From positions 1 to 63,291 of the forward strand of contig CAJMMQ010000016.1 in NCBI GenBank assembly GCA_905214625.1: a stretch of DNA of 63,291 nucleotides. Reading direction: 5' to 3'. A program made the translations under genes and the position numbers. This stretch comes from an uncultured bacterium. Lineage in GTDB: Bacteria; Bacteroidota; Bacteroidia; Bacteroidales; Bacteroidaceae. The notes under the pieces were generated by a model, which was not told the DNA's origin, ran no database searches, and saw nothing but the letters and a program-made list of their open reading frames with translations. Below, piece by piece: positions 47,034 through 55,813 of the stretch (positions within the stretch are counted from its first letter, which is position 1; each line of letters starts with the position of its first letter).

Positions 47034-50000
47034 ATGAAAAGACAGAACCAATACAAAATTTTAATATATATATTAGCATTCTGCCACTTGCTGGCAGGAT
47101 GCTCCGATGACTTGTTTAACGACGACGGCAGTATCGGTAATGGAAAGAAGATAACGCTGTCGGGCGAGATAGACCAGCTGGCGGTTACGAGAGTAAACGA
47201 CAACGGCTTTGCCGACGGCGACGTGATGGGCGTGTATATCGTTGACTACAACGGCAACACGCCGGGAACGCTGCAGACAAGCGGCAACAGGGCCGACAAC
47301 GTGCGCCATACGTTCGACGAGGCTGCCTATAAATGGAACTCGGCCTACGACATTTATTGGAAAGACGACCACACGCACGTTGACATATACGGATATTACC
47401 CCTTCGGCAGTCCTGAAAGTATAGACGCCTACCCGTTCACAGTGGAGCGCGACCAGAGCAAGCCTTCGGAAGACGGCACGATGGGCGGCTATGAGGCCAG
47501 CGACTTTCTGTGGGGCAAGGTTTCCGATGTTGCTCCAACGGATAAGGTTATCCGCCTGCCCATGGCTCACCGCATGGCCAACGCCCGCGTAACCCTTACA
47601 GAGGGCACAGGCTTTGCCGACGGAGAATGGGAGCAGACAGAGCGTATAGTTCTTGCAACAAACCTGATACGTGAGGCTACGATAAACCTTAGCGACGGAA
47701 CGGTTACGGCAAGCGGCGGCATAGAGCAGACATCAACAGTGCCGGCACGCGTAGGCGACGAATGGCGCGCCATTGTTGTACCCCAGACCGTTGTGGCAGG
47801 TACCACGCTGTTCAGTATAACCATAGGCGGAATACCTTATAAGTTCAGCAAGAACGAGGCATTTACATATACGGCAGGAAAGATGAGCAACTTCACCATC
47901 CGCGTAGACAAGAAAGCCGAAACAGGACAATACACTCTTACACTTGTAAGCGAGAGTATAACGCCATGGGAAAACGACCTCGTAAGTCATAACGCCACGG
48001 CAAAAGAGTATGTAATAATCAACTCTACCCCCGGCCATCTGAAAGACGCAATCACTGCTGCCAACAAGGACTATACAAAGCTGAAGAACCTGAAGATAAC
48101 GGGACAGATAAACGGAGTTGACTTCTACTTTATGAGAGACGAAATGACTTCATTACAGGCTCTCAACCTGAAAAATGTGAAGATAGCCCGCACTGATGTC
48201 AAATTGCATTATGGCTCAGGAAGTTTACAACCAAGAACGTATGACGAGGATGAGATACCAGAGGGTGCCATGGCTGAAAAAAACAGTTTAAACAGACTTG
48301 TATTGCCAGACACTTTGAAGATTATAAATAGTTGCGCATTTGAAAGTTGTAAAAATCTGACAGGTTCTCTTATCATTCCAGAAGGTGTAACAGAAGTCAA
48401 GACTGCAGCATTTGGTGACTGTGCATTCAACGGTTCACTATCCCTTCCATCAACACTAAAAAAAATTGGTAATGGATTCGAGTCTACTTGGTATAATGGT
48501 ACTTTCAGTAACTGTAAATTTGTTGGTGAACTTATTCTGCCTGAATCATTGGAATTTATCGGTGAGAGAAGTTTTGAAGGATGTTCCGGACTATATGGAA
48601 ATCTGCATCTACCCGACAAGCTGAAAGAAATTAGAAAAAGAGCTTTTCAGAATTGTAAAAATCTGACTGGCGACATCACAATTCCACAGGGTGTGAAGAT
48701 TATTTCTGAAGAATGTTTCTCTGGAAGTGGATTTAACGGTAATCTGCAGTTGCATGACGGAATATCAACTATTGAAAAGTCTGCATTTAACAATGTTCCT
48801 TTACGTGGTGATTTAAAGTTACCAAAAGAATTAAATATTATCAGTGATTATTCTTTCTCTGGATGTGATTTTTCCGGCGTATTGTCACTTCCGAGTTCAT
48901 TGACTTATATAGGCGAAGATGCCTTTTACGGAAACTGGCGCCTGATGGGAACACTCGAAATTCCGCAGGATGTGGCGAGCATTGGCAAAGAGGCTTTTGC
49001 TAATTGTCGTTCTTTGGAGGGAATTGTCTTTCCTGAAGGTATAGAAAGTGTGCGAAATGGCGCCTTTAAAGAGTGCTACGGCATTGGTTCTATCGTATGT
49101 AAAGGAGAAATGCCGGCTTATGTTGAAGGCACAGCTTTTGAAGGTGTTGCCAAGGATAACTTCACGCTTGAAGTGCCAGAGAGTGCCATAGCCCAGTATC
49201 AGGCTGCGCCGGGATGGTGCGACTTCAAGCGCATTGCCGCCCATCATGAGTTGGTGTGCCGTCCGTCGGTAGCCTGTGCGCTGAACACGGAGCACAAGCA
49301 GACTCTTGTTGTTGATGCCGAAGGCGAATGGGAGGTGCAGAGCAAGCCAGACTGGTGTGAGCTGTCGCAGACAAGCGGCGGCGACAAGGCCGAGGTTACG
49401 CTCACCATAAAGAGCATGACACACGGGGCAGGCGACCGCACCGGAGAGATTGTGTTCAGGCTGAAGGACAAGGAATATACGCATAAATGCACCGTGAGCC
49501 AGTATGACTATGAGTATGGCGAAGACCAGTGGCTGACCTTGCAGAAGGCCACACGAGGCAACAACGGCGGCATAAACATAGTATTGCTCGGCGACGGATA
49601 CGACGCAAAGAACATATCAGACGGCGACTATCTGGCAAATATTAAGCAGGAAGTGGAATATTTCTTCGGAATAGAGCCGTATAAGACCTACCGCAACTAC
49701 TTCAACGTGTACACATCGTTCCCCGTTTCAACAGAAACAGGCGTGGGCACGGTAAACACCATACGCTACAACCGCTTCAACACCACGTTTACCGGCGGCG
49801 TGGGCCTGCGTGCCGACTATGACGAGATATTCAGCTATGCGCTCAATGCTCCCACCGTAAACCAGAACAACCTTAACCAGACGCTGATAATAATTGTGCC
49901 AAACAGCACCGACTACGGCGGCATCTGCCAGATGTGGGAAGACGGTTCGGCAATAGCCTTCTGTCCGCAGAGCACATACGGCTATCCGCTCGACACGCGC

Positions 50001-50537
50001 GGAGTGATACAGCATGAGGCAGGAGGTCACGGCTTCGGCAAGCTCGGCGACGAATATATCTACCACAACGCCTTCATCGACTTCTGCAACTGTACATGCT
50101 GCGGCCACGTTGACGCCTTCAACTGGGCCAAGTCGCTCGGCTGGTACGACAACTTGTCGCTTACGGGCAAGATGCACGAAGTGCCGTGGAGCCATCTTAT
50201 ATTCGACAGCCGCTACAGCGACATAGTAGACATCTACGAAGGCGGATTCATGCACAACCGCGGAGTGTTCCGCTCGGAGCAGAACTCGTGCATGAACAAC
50301 GACATACCATACTACAGCACCATAAGCCGCGAGAGCATCGTAAGGCGCATCAAGAAGTATGCCGGCGAGACATTCTCGTTCGAGGATTTTGCAGCCAACG
50401 ACAAGCGTGAGGCCGGCGACGCCACACGAGGCATTGGTACAGGCAGCATAAGCATAAGCCGCGGGCAGCAGATGCCGCCCAAGATACATAAGGGCAGTCC
50501 GCTTAACAGCCTCAAAAAGGCACGCAGGCAAAAATAG
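47034..50537 (+). CDS. Fimbrillin-LRR-BACON-M64 peptidase surface lipoprotein
   Basis: A 1167-residue lipoprotein: lipobox LLAGC (Cys23) followed by SDDLFNDD, an acidic stretch like the Bacteroidetes surface-export signal. Residues about 35-320 are fimbrillin-like (DVYG/DIYGYYPFGSPES, LPMAHRMANARVTL), about 400-705 are BspA-type LRR_5 repeats (LSLPSSLTYIGEDAF-like), about 740-820 are a BACON domain (EWEVQSKPDWCELSQTSG), and about 830-1125 resemble peptidase M64 (VIQHEAGGHGFGKLGDEY, H994). The motif reads HEAGGH, one residue longer than plain HExxH. I infer a surface adhesin that can also cleave a protein such as IgA or mucin. It lies 62 bases after its frameshifted paralogue. Confidence 0.85.
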   Translation: MKRQNQYKILIYILAFCHLLAGCSDDLFNDDGSIGNGKKITLSGEIDQLAVTRVNDNGFADGDVMGVYIVDYNGNTPGTLQTSGNRADNVRHTFDEAAYKWNSAYDIYWKDDHTHVDIYGYYPFGSPESIDAYPFTVERDQSKPSEDGTMGGYEASDFLWGKVSDVAPTDKVIRLPMAHRMANARVTLTEGTGFADGEWEQTERIVLATNLIREATINLSDGTVTASGGIEQTSTVPARVGDEWRAIVVPQTVVAGTTLFSITIGGIPYKFSKNEAFTYTAGKMSNFTIRVDKKAETGQYTLTLVSESITPWENDLVSHNATAKEYVIINSTPGHLKDAITAANKDYTKLKNLKITGQINGVDFYFMRDEMTSLQALNLKNVKIARTDVKLHYGSGSLQPRTYDEDEIPEGAMAEKNSLNRLVLPDTLKIINSCAFESCKNLTGSLIIPEGVTEVKTAAFGDCAFNGSLSLPSTLKKIGNGFESTWYNGTFSNCKFVGELILPESLEFIGERSFEGCSGLYGNLHLPDKLKEIRKRAFQNCKNLTGDITIPQGVKIISEECFSGSGFNGNLQLHDGISTIEKSAFNNVPLRGDLKLPKELNIISDYSFSGCDFSGVLSLPSSLTYIGEDAFYGNWRLMGTLEIPQDVASIGKEAFANCRSLEGIVFPEGIESVRNGAFKECYGIGSIVCKGEMPAYVEGTAFEGVAKDNFTLEVPESAIAQYQAAPGWCDFKRIAAHHELVCRPSVACALNTEHKQTLVVDAEGEWEVQSKPDWCELSQTSGGDKAEVTLTIKSMTHGAGDRTGEIVFRLKDKEYTHKCTVSQYDYEYGEDQWLTLQKATRGNNGGINIVLLGDGYDAKNISDGDYLANIKQEVEYFFGIEPYKTYRNYFNVYTSFPVSTETGVGTVNTIRYNRFNTTFTGGVGLRADYDEIFSYALNAPTVNQNNLNQTLIIIVPNSTDYGGICQMWEDGSAIAFCPQSTYGYPLDTRGVIQHEAGGHGFGKLGDEYIYHNAFIDFCNCTCCGHVDAFNWAKSLGWYDNLSLTGKMHEVPWSHLIFDSRYSDIVDIYEGGFMHNRGVFRSEQNSCMNNDIPYYSTISRESIVRRIKKYAGETFSFEDFAANDKREAGDATRGIGTGSISISRGQQMPPKIHKGSPLNSLKKARRQK

Positions 50538-50615
50538 CGTATGAGACTAAATTAATGGTTGATTCTGACAAAGTTATTTTAGATAAATTTTTAAGTAATT
50601 TAAATAATAAAGACA

Positions 50616-51482
50616 ATGAAAAAACGTATATTATATATAAGTGTTGCGCTCGTTACGCTGATTATGGCCGGATGTGGTCAGGAAGAGGAAACACCTGTAG
50701 ACGCAAGGCACACGCCCATGACGTTCGCTGTTACGCATCCTTCGCAGAACACAAGGGTAACCGACACAGGTTTTGAGAACGGCGACAGGATAGGACTGTT
50801 TGTTAGCAGCACAGACCGTCCTCTTGAAATTGGCGGCAACCTTGTTAGCAACGAGGCCCTTACGTGCAGCGGCAGCACTTGGACAGCAAGCCGCACGCTC
50901 TATTGGGACGAAGGCATGTTTAACTTCTACGCCTATTATCCCTACATGACGTCTGTAAGCTCTATCGAAGACCTGCCATTCAGCGTGCAGACCGACCAGA
51001 GCACTGCCTACGGCTATGAGGCCAGCGACTTTCTGTATGCGCAGACCAACAGCGTAAGCGCGTCGAACTCTCCCGTAACCCTGGCCTTCAAGCACATAAT
51101 GAGCAAGCTCACCATTCGTCTTATAAAAGGCGAGGACTTTGAGGGCGACATGCCTACAGACGCACATGTGTATGTACATAACACAGTGCCAGAGTCGACA
51201 ATAGACCTCAGCGCCGGCGTCGCCACTAAATATGTAAGGGGCAACGGCACCACCATAAGTGCCCGGCAGATGAGCAGCTACATCTATTCGGCCATAATAG
51301 TGCCGCAGCGTGTGGCCAACCGCATGCCGCTGATAGAGGTGGTTATGGGCGGCGTGTCGTATCTCTATGAGAGTACGTTCCAGTTTAAGCCCGGCATCGA
51401 ACATCTCGTAAACTTCATAATATCGGGCAACCCAGAGCAGATAAAGATTGAAATAGGAGGCGAGATTGTAGGCTGGCAATAG
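50616..51482 (+). CDS. Fimbrillin-family lipoprotein
   Basis: A 288-residue lipoprotein with lipobox IMAGC (Cys20) then GQEEET. Fimbrillin features are TRVTDTGFENGDRIGLFVSS, FNFYAYYPYMTSVSSIEDLP, GYEASDFLYAQ, LAFKHIMSKLTIRL and AIIVPQRVANRMPLIEVVMG. It is related to the N-terminal domains of the two large paralogues upstream, but stays a stand-alone subunit. It is 78 bases after the big peptidase gene and 22 bases before the next gene, so co-expression is likely. Confidence 0.87.
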   Translation: MKKRILYISVALVTLIMAGCGQEEETPVDARHTPMTFAVTHPSQNTRVTDTGFENGDRIGLFVSSTDRPLEIGGNLVSNEALTCSGSTWTASRTLYWDEGMFNFYAYYPYMTSVSSIEDLPFSVQTDQSTAYGYEASDFLYAQTNSVSASNSPVTLAFKHIMSKLTIRLIKGEDFEGDMPTDAHVYVHNTVPESTIDLSAGVATKYVRGNGTTISARQMSSYIYSAIIVPQRVANRMPLIEVVMGGVSYLYESTFQFKPGIEHLVNFIISGNPEQIKIEIGGEIVGWQ

Positions 51483-51504
51483 TATTGCAGTTTTATCAAC
51501 TTGA

Positions 51505-52536
51505 ATGAAAACGACGATATATATATTATCCATATTAACTCTCATTTTAGGGGGTGTGGCTGTGGCTTTGGGCCTGCAGCCCGCCCCCGGACTGTTTGAA
51601 AGCAAAGAAAACATCAACAGATACGGGCTGCACGAGGGGCTGGAGCTTATCGGCCGCGTTGATGGCAATGGCTATGAAACCTTTGCGGTGGAAGACGGAA
51701 ACGGCAGACAGCTCTTTATAGTGCCTCTGCGCAACTGCATGCTCGACGTGCGCTACCGCAACGGACAGCTGCGCTTCCGCGAGAACGGCACAGGCCGCGA
51801 GGGATTTGTCGACCGCAACGGCAACGTTACGTTCTTCAGCACAGGCACCGGCATACCGTCGACGGTTGAGCAAGAAGAGAGCAGCACTATGGCGCAGGAA
51901 CCCGAAAAGGGCACATACAGCGGCGGACAGGGCACAAGGCAGACAGAAAAGTCGGGCAGCATGACCGACGGCGACCTGAGAAAGATGGCGCGCAGCAACC
52001 CCTTCTATAATGAGGCGGCCAAGATTCTTGCCGGCAAGCTGTCGGTTGACGACGCTCAGCGCCGCCGCGTGATACTCAACTACTGCGAGCACTTCCGCAC
52101 GGCCTATACCACCAAGGACATCGACTTTCTGCGCCAGGTGTTCAGCGAGCAGGCCCTCATCATCGTTGGCAACGTGGTCAGGACCAAGGCCGGAAGCGAG
52201 GGCAAGTTTATGCCGGTGTCGCGCGTTGAGTATAACATCCGCACCAAGAAAGAATACATATCGCGGCTAAGCAAGGCCTTTGCCGCCAACAAGAACATAA
52301 GCGTAAAGTTCTCCGACTTCCGCATAATGCGCCACCCCACCATGGACGGCATCTACGGCGTAAGCCTGCGCCAGCAGTACAAGAGCGACCGCTATGCCGA
52401 CGACGGCTACCTGTTCCTGCTGTGGGACTTCCGCAACGAGTCGATGCCGCTGATACATGTGCGAACATGGCAGCCGGCAGAGACCATCAGAGACGACAAC
52501 GAAGTGATGAACATCAGAGACTTCAACCTTGAATGA
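51505..52536 (+). CDS. Membrane-anchored protein of unknown function with WG-like and NTF2-like parts
   Basis: A 343-residue protein with one N-terminal hydrophobic anchor (TIYILSILTLILGGVAVALG). Residues about 45-115 contain two short repeats resembling WG repeats (GRVDGNGYETFAVEDGNGRQ, REGFVDRNGNVTFF), then a polar linker (about 120-160), then a C-terminal alpha+beta domain (about 180-330; TAYTTKDIDFLRQVFSEQAL, YGVSLRQQYKSDRYADDGYL, FLLWDFRNE) that looks NTF2-like. I do not recognise the full protein. It sits in the surface locus between a fimbrillin and a PEGA-like outer-membrane protein, with short spacings. Confidence 0.6.
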   Translation: MKTTIYILSILTLILGGVAVALGLQPAPGLFESKENINRYGLHEGLELIGRVDGNGYETFAVEDGNGRQLFIVPLRNCMLDVRYRNGQLRFRENGTGREGFVDRNGNVTFFSTGTGIPSTVEQEESSTMAQEPEKGTYSGGQGTRQTEKSGSMTDGDLRKMARSNPFYNEAAKILAGKLSVDDAQRRRVILNYCEHFRTAYTTKDIDFLRQVFSEQALIIVGNVVRTKAGSEGKFMPVSRVEYNIRTKKEYISRLSKAFAANKNISVKFSDFRIMRHPTMDGIYGVSLRQQYKSDRYADDGYLFLLWDFRNESMPLIHVRTWQPAETIRDDNEVMNIRDFNLE

Positions 52537-52585
52537 AAACAAGTTCAGCTAAAACAAAAAACAAAATCATTTATAATAAACCTAT

Positions 52586-53566
52586 ATGACAGGCAAGATG
52601 TTACATATACGCACGTTAAGGGCATTGCTGCTGATGCTCCTGTTAAGCATGGCAGGATGCCTTACGGCCTTTGCACAGCAGTTCAGCGTGACCAAGTTTC
52701 GCGTCTTGCCCAACGACGTGAGCGCCTTTATCACCCCTGTGCGCGACCTCAACGACGAGGCGTGTGCCCTGCTGAAGGTTACGGCCACGCCCGAATATGC
52801 CTTCTCGTCGCCTTTGGGCATAGTCCTGCGCAAGGACAATGTGGGCGAGATATGGCTTTATATGCCCAAAGGCACAAAAAAGATTACCATAAAGCATCCT
52901 GAATGGGGCGTAATGCGCGACTATAAGTTTGAGAAACCGCTCGAAAGCCACATGACCTACGAGATGGTAATTAACTCGCCCAAGCCGGCAATGACGCTGA
53001 AACACGACACTATAGTGCTTACAAAGACCATTGTAGACACCGTTGCCGTGAAGAAGAAGCGGCGGCCAAGGCTGCCGCTCAGGACTCACGCCCTGTTTAC
53101 AGTTTCGATGCACGAAAACGGACCTTCGTGGGGTGTCATGGTGGCATTAATGCGCCGCCATGGCTTCTTCGTTCATGCAAGTGCCGACCTGCGCGGCATA
53201 GGCAATACCGTAACAACGTGCAATGAAGAAGGATACATAGACGGAAGCAGCATAAAACCATACTACACAGGACAGACACGCCACTCTACATACACCCTTA
53301 CGGCCGGAGCTATACACCGCCTCGGGCGCATGGTCAGCCTGTTTGAGGGCATTGGCTATGGCCGCACGGCCACGGCATGGGAGCTGGCTGAGAGCGAGGG
53401 CGGCGGATTTGCGCTCAACGATGGCCTTACGCACAAGGGCCTTGCAGCCGAGCTTGGCGTGGTGATGTCGTTCGGACGGATAGACGTGTCGGCTTCGGCC
53501 GTAACCATAGCCGGGTGCCGGTGGCAGGGCTGCATAGGTGTAGGCATTAACATTGGCAAAAGATGA
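52586..53566 (+). CDS. Exported PEGA-like protein with outer-membrane barrel-like C-terminus
   Basis: A 326-residue protein with a signal peptide ending CLTAFAQ. Residues about 30-140 resemble a PEGA-type beta domain (GEIWLYMPKGTKKITIKHPE), then a basic linker (VKKKRRPRLP), then a C-terminal region of alternating beta strands (about 165-326; HALFTVSMHENGPSWGVMVA to GCIGVGINIGKR) that looks like a small outer-membrane barrel. The stop overlaps the start of the next gene by 4 bases, so the two are translationally coupled. The function is unknown; an anchor or assembly factor for surface proteins is an inference from position. Confidence 0.7.
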   Translation: MTGKMLHIRTLRALLLMLLLSMAGCLTAFAQQFSVTKFRVLPNDVSAFITPVRDLNDEACALLKVTATPEYAFSSPLGIVLRKDNVGEIWLYMPKGTKKITIKHPEWGVMRDYKFEKPLESHMTYEMVINSPKPAMTLKHDTIVLTKTIVDTVAVKKKRRPRLPLRTHALFTVSMHENGPSWGVMVALMRRHGFFVHASADLRGIGNTVTTCNEEGYIDGSSIKPYYTGQTRHSTYTLTAGAIHRLGRMVSLFEGIGYGRTATAWELAESEGGGFALNDGLTHKGLAAELGVVMSFGRIDVSASAVTIAGCRWQGCIGVGINIGKR

Positions 53567-55191
53567 AGACAAGGATATTATCACTAATCACTGTCATTGC
53601 GCTGCTTATTACGTTTGCAGCGTGCAGCAGCGACGACGCTCCCGACAACTTTGAGCCGCGCCTCGTTACGGGCGAGGCTTCGGGCATAACGCGCACCGAG
53701 GCCGTCATCGAGGGCGAGGTGGTGCTGCAGGGAAGCACCGACATGCCGGAGCTGCGCTTTGCGTATGGCACGACAGACCAGATGGACCACACCACCGGCG
53801 TGCTTGCTCCCGACGGCAACAAGGTGCAAATGCAGCTTACGGGGCTTCAGCCGGGCACCATGTACTACTACAGTCTGCATGGCACCAACGGCCGCGTGGA
53901 GCTGCAGGGCAACACGATGACCTTTGTAACCGTGCCAAACGACAGGCCTACGGTGGGCGTGCCGGCAGTGCTGAGCCAAGGTCCAATGAGCGTCATTGTA
54001 GAATATGAAATAACGGACGACGGCAACGAGACTATAACCTCCACGGGGTGCTACGTAACCGACATTGAGACGGGCGACACGCAGAGCGTAGAGGCCGAGA
54101 CGCCGGGCGCCGAAGGCGTTGGCATGAGGGTGCGCATAGGCGGACTGCGCCAGAACGCCACCTACGAGATAAAGGCCTACGCCGCCAACAGCGAGGGCGA
54201 GAGCGTGGGCGAGGCGTTGACCATAACCACGTCTGACGCTGTTCTGCTGGCCGATGCGGGCGAGTTTGAAGAACTTATGGGCGACAGCAAATACGAGTAT
54301 ACTACGCTGTCTATTGCCGGCCCTATGAACGGCGACGACCTGCGGTGCCTGCGCCAGATGATGGGACGCGACATCGACGGCTCTGCCACGGCTGGTCGCC
54401 TTGCACAGGTAAACATGGCCGACGCCCATATCGTGGAGGGCGGAGGAGTGTATGGCTCGTCGCGATACACCGAGAATAATGTAGTGGGTTACGGCCTCTT
54501 TGCCGACTGCACCCTGCTTACAAGCGTTACTCTGCCTTCCGATGCCGTCAAGATAGAGAAAGACGCCTTCATGAACTGCACGGCGCTCAGAGAGATAACC
54601 ATACCGGCATCAGCCACCGACATCAGTCCGTCGTCGGGCTGCACGGCGCTCGCCGCCATCAACGTGTCGGCCGCCAACACTGCATACAGCAGCATCGACG
54701 GAGTGCTGTTCGACGCCGGCGCCACAGAGATACTGTGGTTCCCCATAGGCAAGCAGGGCGACTATACGCTGCCGTCCACAGTCAAGGCCATAGGCGACTA
54801 TGCCTTCCAGGGCTGCCACATAACACGCTTCACCATGCCCGACAACCTCACGGAGATAGGGCAGGCCGTGTTCTACGACAGCAGTGTAGAGGAGGTGGTC
54901 ATGCCGTCAGGGCTTAGACTCATACCCACAGCCACCTTCCAGAAGTGCGACAAGCTCACCACGGTGCGCCTCGGTGCAGCCACAGAGCTGATATCCGACT
55001 ATGTGTTCGACGGCTGTCCGCTTGAGCATCTGTATGTCGACGCCCAGTATCCGCCCGTGTGCAACAGCAACGCCCTGACCAGCACGCCCGATTTTCTGCC
55101 CACGTGCACGCTGCATGTGCCTAAAGGACGAAGAAACTTCTACCGCACCGACTCCAGCTGGAAACGCTTCGGAACCATCGTTGAGGAATGA
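53563..55191 (+). CDS. LRR_5 (BspA-like) surface lipoprotein with fibronectin-like domains
   Basis: A 542-residue lipoprotein with lipobox TFAAC (Cys21) then SSDDAPD, an acidic export-signal-like stretch. Residues about 35-220 hold two fibronectin-like beta domains (TRTEAVIEGEVVLQGSTDMP; LRQNATYEIKAYAANSEGES). Residues about 270-540 are BspA-type LRR_5 repeats (LTSVTLPSDAVKIEKDAFMN; LPSTVKAIGDYAFQGC; FTMPDNLTEIGQAVFYDSS). BspA-like proteins bind fibronectin, fibrinogen or other bacteria, so I infer an adhesin. It overlaps the preceding gene by 4 bases and is followed after 46 bases by a small HTH-like gene. Confidence 0.87.
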   Translation: MKTRILSLITVIALLITFAACSSDDAPDNFEPRLVTGEASGITRTEAVIEGEVVLQGSTDMPELRFAYGTTDQMDHTTGVLAPDGNKVQMQLTGLQPGTMYYYSLHGTNGRVELQGNTMTFVTVPNDRPTVGVPAVLSQGPMSVIVEYEITDDGNETITSTGCYVTDIETGDTQSVEAETPGAEGVGMRVRIGGLRQNATYEIKAYAANSEGESVGEALTITTSDAVLLADAGEFEELMGDSKYEYTTLSIAGPMNGDDLRCLRQMMGRDIDGSATAGRLAQVNMADAHIVEGGGVYGSSRYTENNVVGYGLFADCTLLTSVTLPSDAVKIEKDAFMNCTALREITIPASATDISPSSGCTALAAINVSAANTAYSSIDGVLFDAGATEILWFPIGKQGDYTLPSTVKAIGDYAFQGCHITRFTMPDNLTEIGQAVFYDSSVEEVVMPSGLRLIPTATFQKCDKLTTVRLGAATELISDYVFDGCPLEHLYVDAQYPPVCNSNALTSTPDFLPTCTLHVPKGRRNFYRTDSSWKRFGTIVEE

Positions 55192-55237
55192 CGCGCGCTG
55201 CCCATTTACAAACAAAACAGCATTAAAGTTTATTACA

Positions 55238-55813
55238 ATGAATACACCTGAAATAGAAGAGCTGAAACTGCTTATAGAACAGAAATACGGCAAGACGCTC
55301 GGTACTACTACCGACTTTGAGGAGTTTTCTGTTCATCTCAGCCGCGACACCGGACAGAACGTGTCGCCGTCAACGCTCAAGAGGCTTTGGGGATACGTCA
55401 ACGACAGCCACAAGCCGCGCGTGTTCACGCTCGACATCCTGGCCCAGTATCTTGGCCATGCCAACTATTACGCCTTTGTGTCGTGGCTCAAGACCAGCAC
55501 ACGCTACAACTCGTCGTTCTTTAACGCCAAGCAGCTCATCAGCAGCGAGCTCGAGCCGGGAACGGAGGTGGAAATAGGCTGGAGCCCAAACCGCCTGGTG
55601 CGTCTGCGCTACGTGGGCGAGAGCCGTTATGAGGTGGAGTCGTCGCAGAACAGCAAGCTCATGCCAGGCGACAGCTTCGTCACGGGATGCTTCATCAAGG
55701 AGCAGCCGCTATATCTGCCCTACATCGAGCGCCCCGAAGGCCGCACGGCACCATTCGTGGCAGGCCGCAACGGCGGACTAACCATAATTAACGTCATCAG
55801 CAACAAGAAATGA
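55238..55813 (+). CDS. Small cytoplasmic HTH-like protein
   Basis: A 191-residue protein without signal peptide. I start at ATG 55238 (MNTPEIEELKLLIEQKYGKT), because the upstream extension has no motif. Residues about 20-75 contain FEEFSVHLSRDTGQNVSPST then LKRLWGYVNDSHKPRVFTLD and ILAQYLGHANYYAFVSWLKT, a Bacteroidetes helix-turn-helix-like module I have seen in putative regulators. The C-terminal half (about 90-190) is beta-rich (VEIGWSPNRLVRLRYVGESR). Its stop overlaps the kinase start by 4 bases, so the two are coupled; it may be the kinase target or a regulator of the surface locus. Confidence 0.65.
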   Translation: MNTPEIEELKLLIEQKYGKTLGTTTDFEEFSVHLSRDTGQNVSPSTLKRLWGYVNDSHKPRVFTLDILAQYLGHANYYAFVSWLKTSTRYNSSFFNAKQLISSELEPGTEVEIGWSPNRLVRLRYVGESRYEVESSQNSKLMPGDSFVTGCFIKEQPLYLPYIERPEGRTAPFVAGRNGGLTIINVISNKK

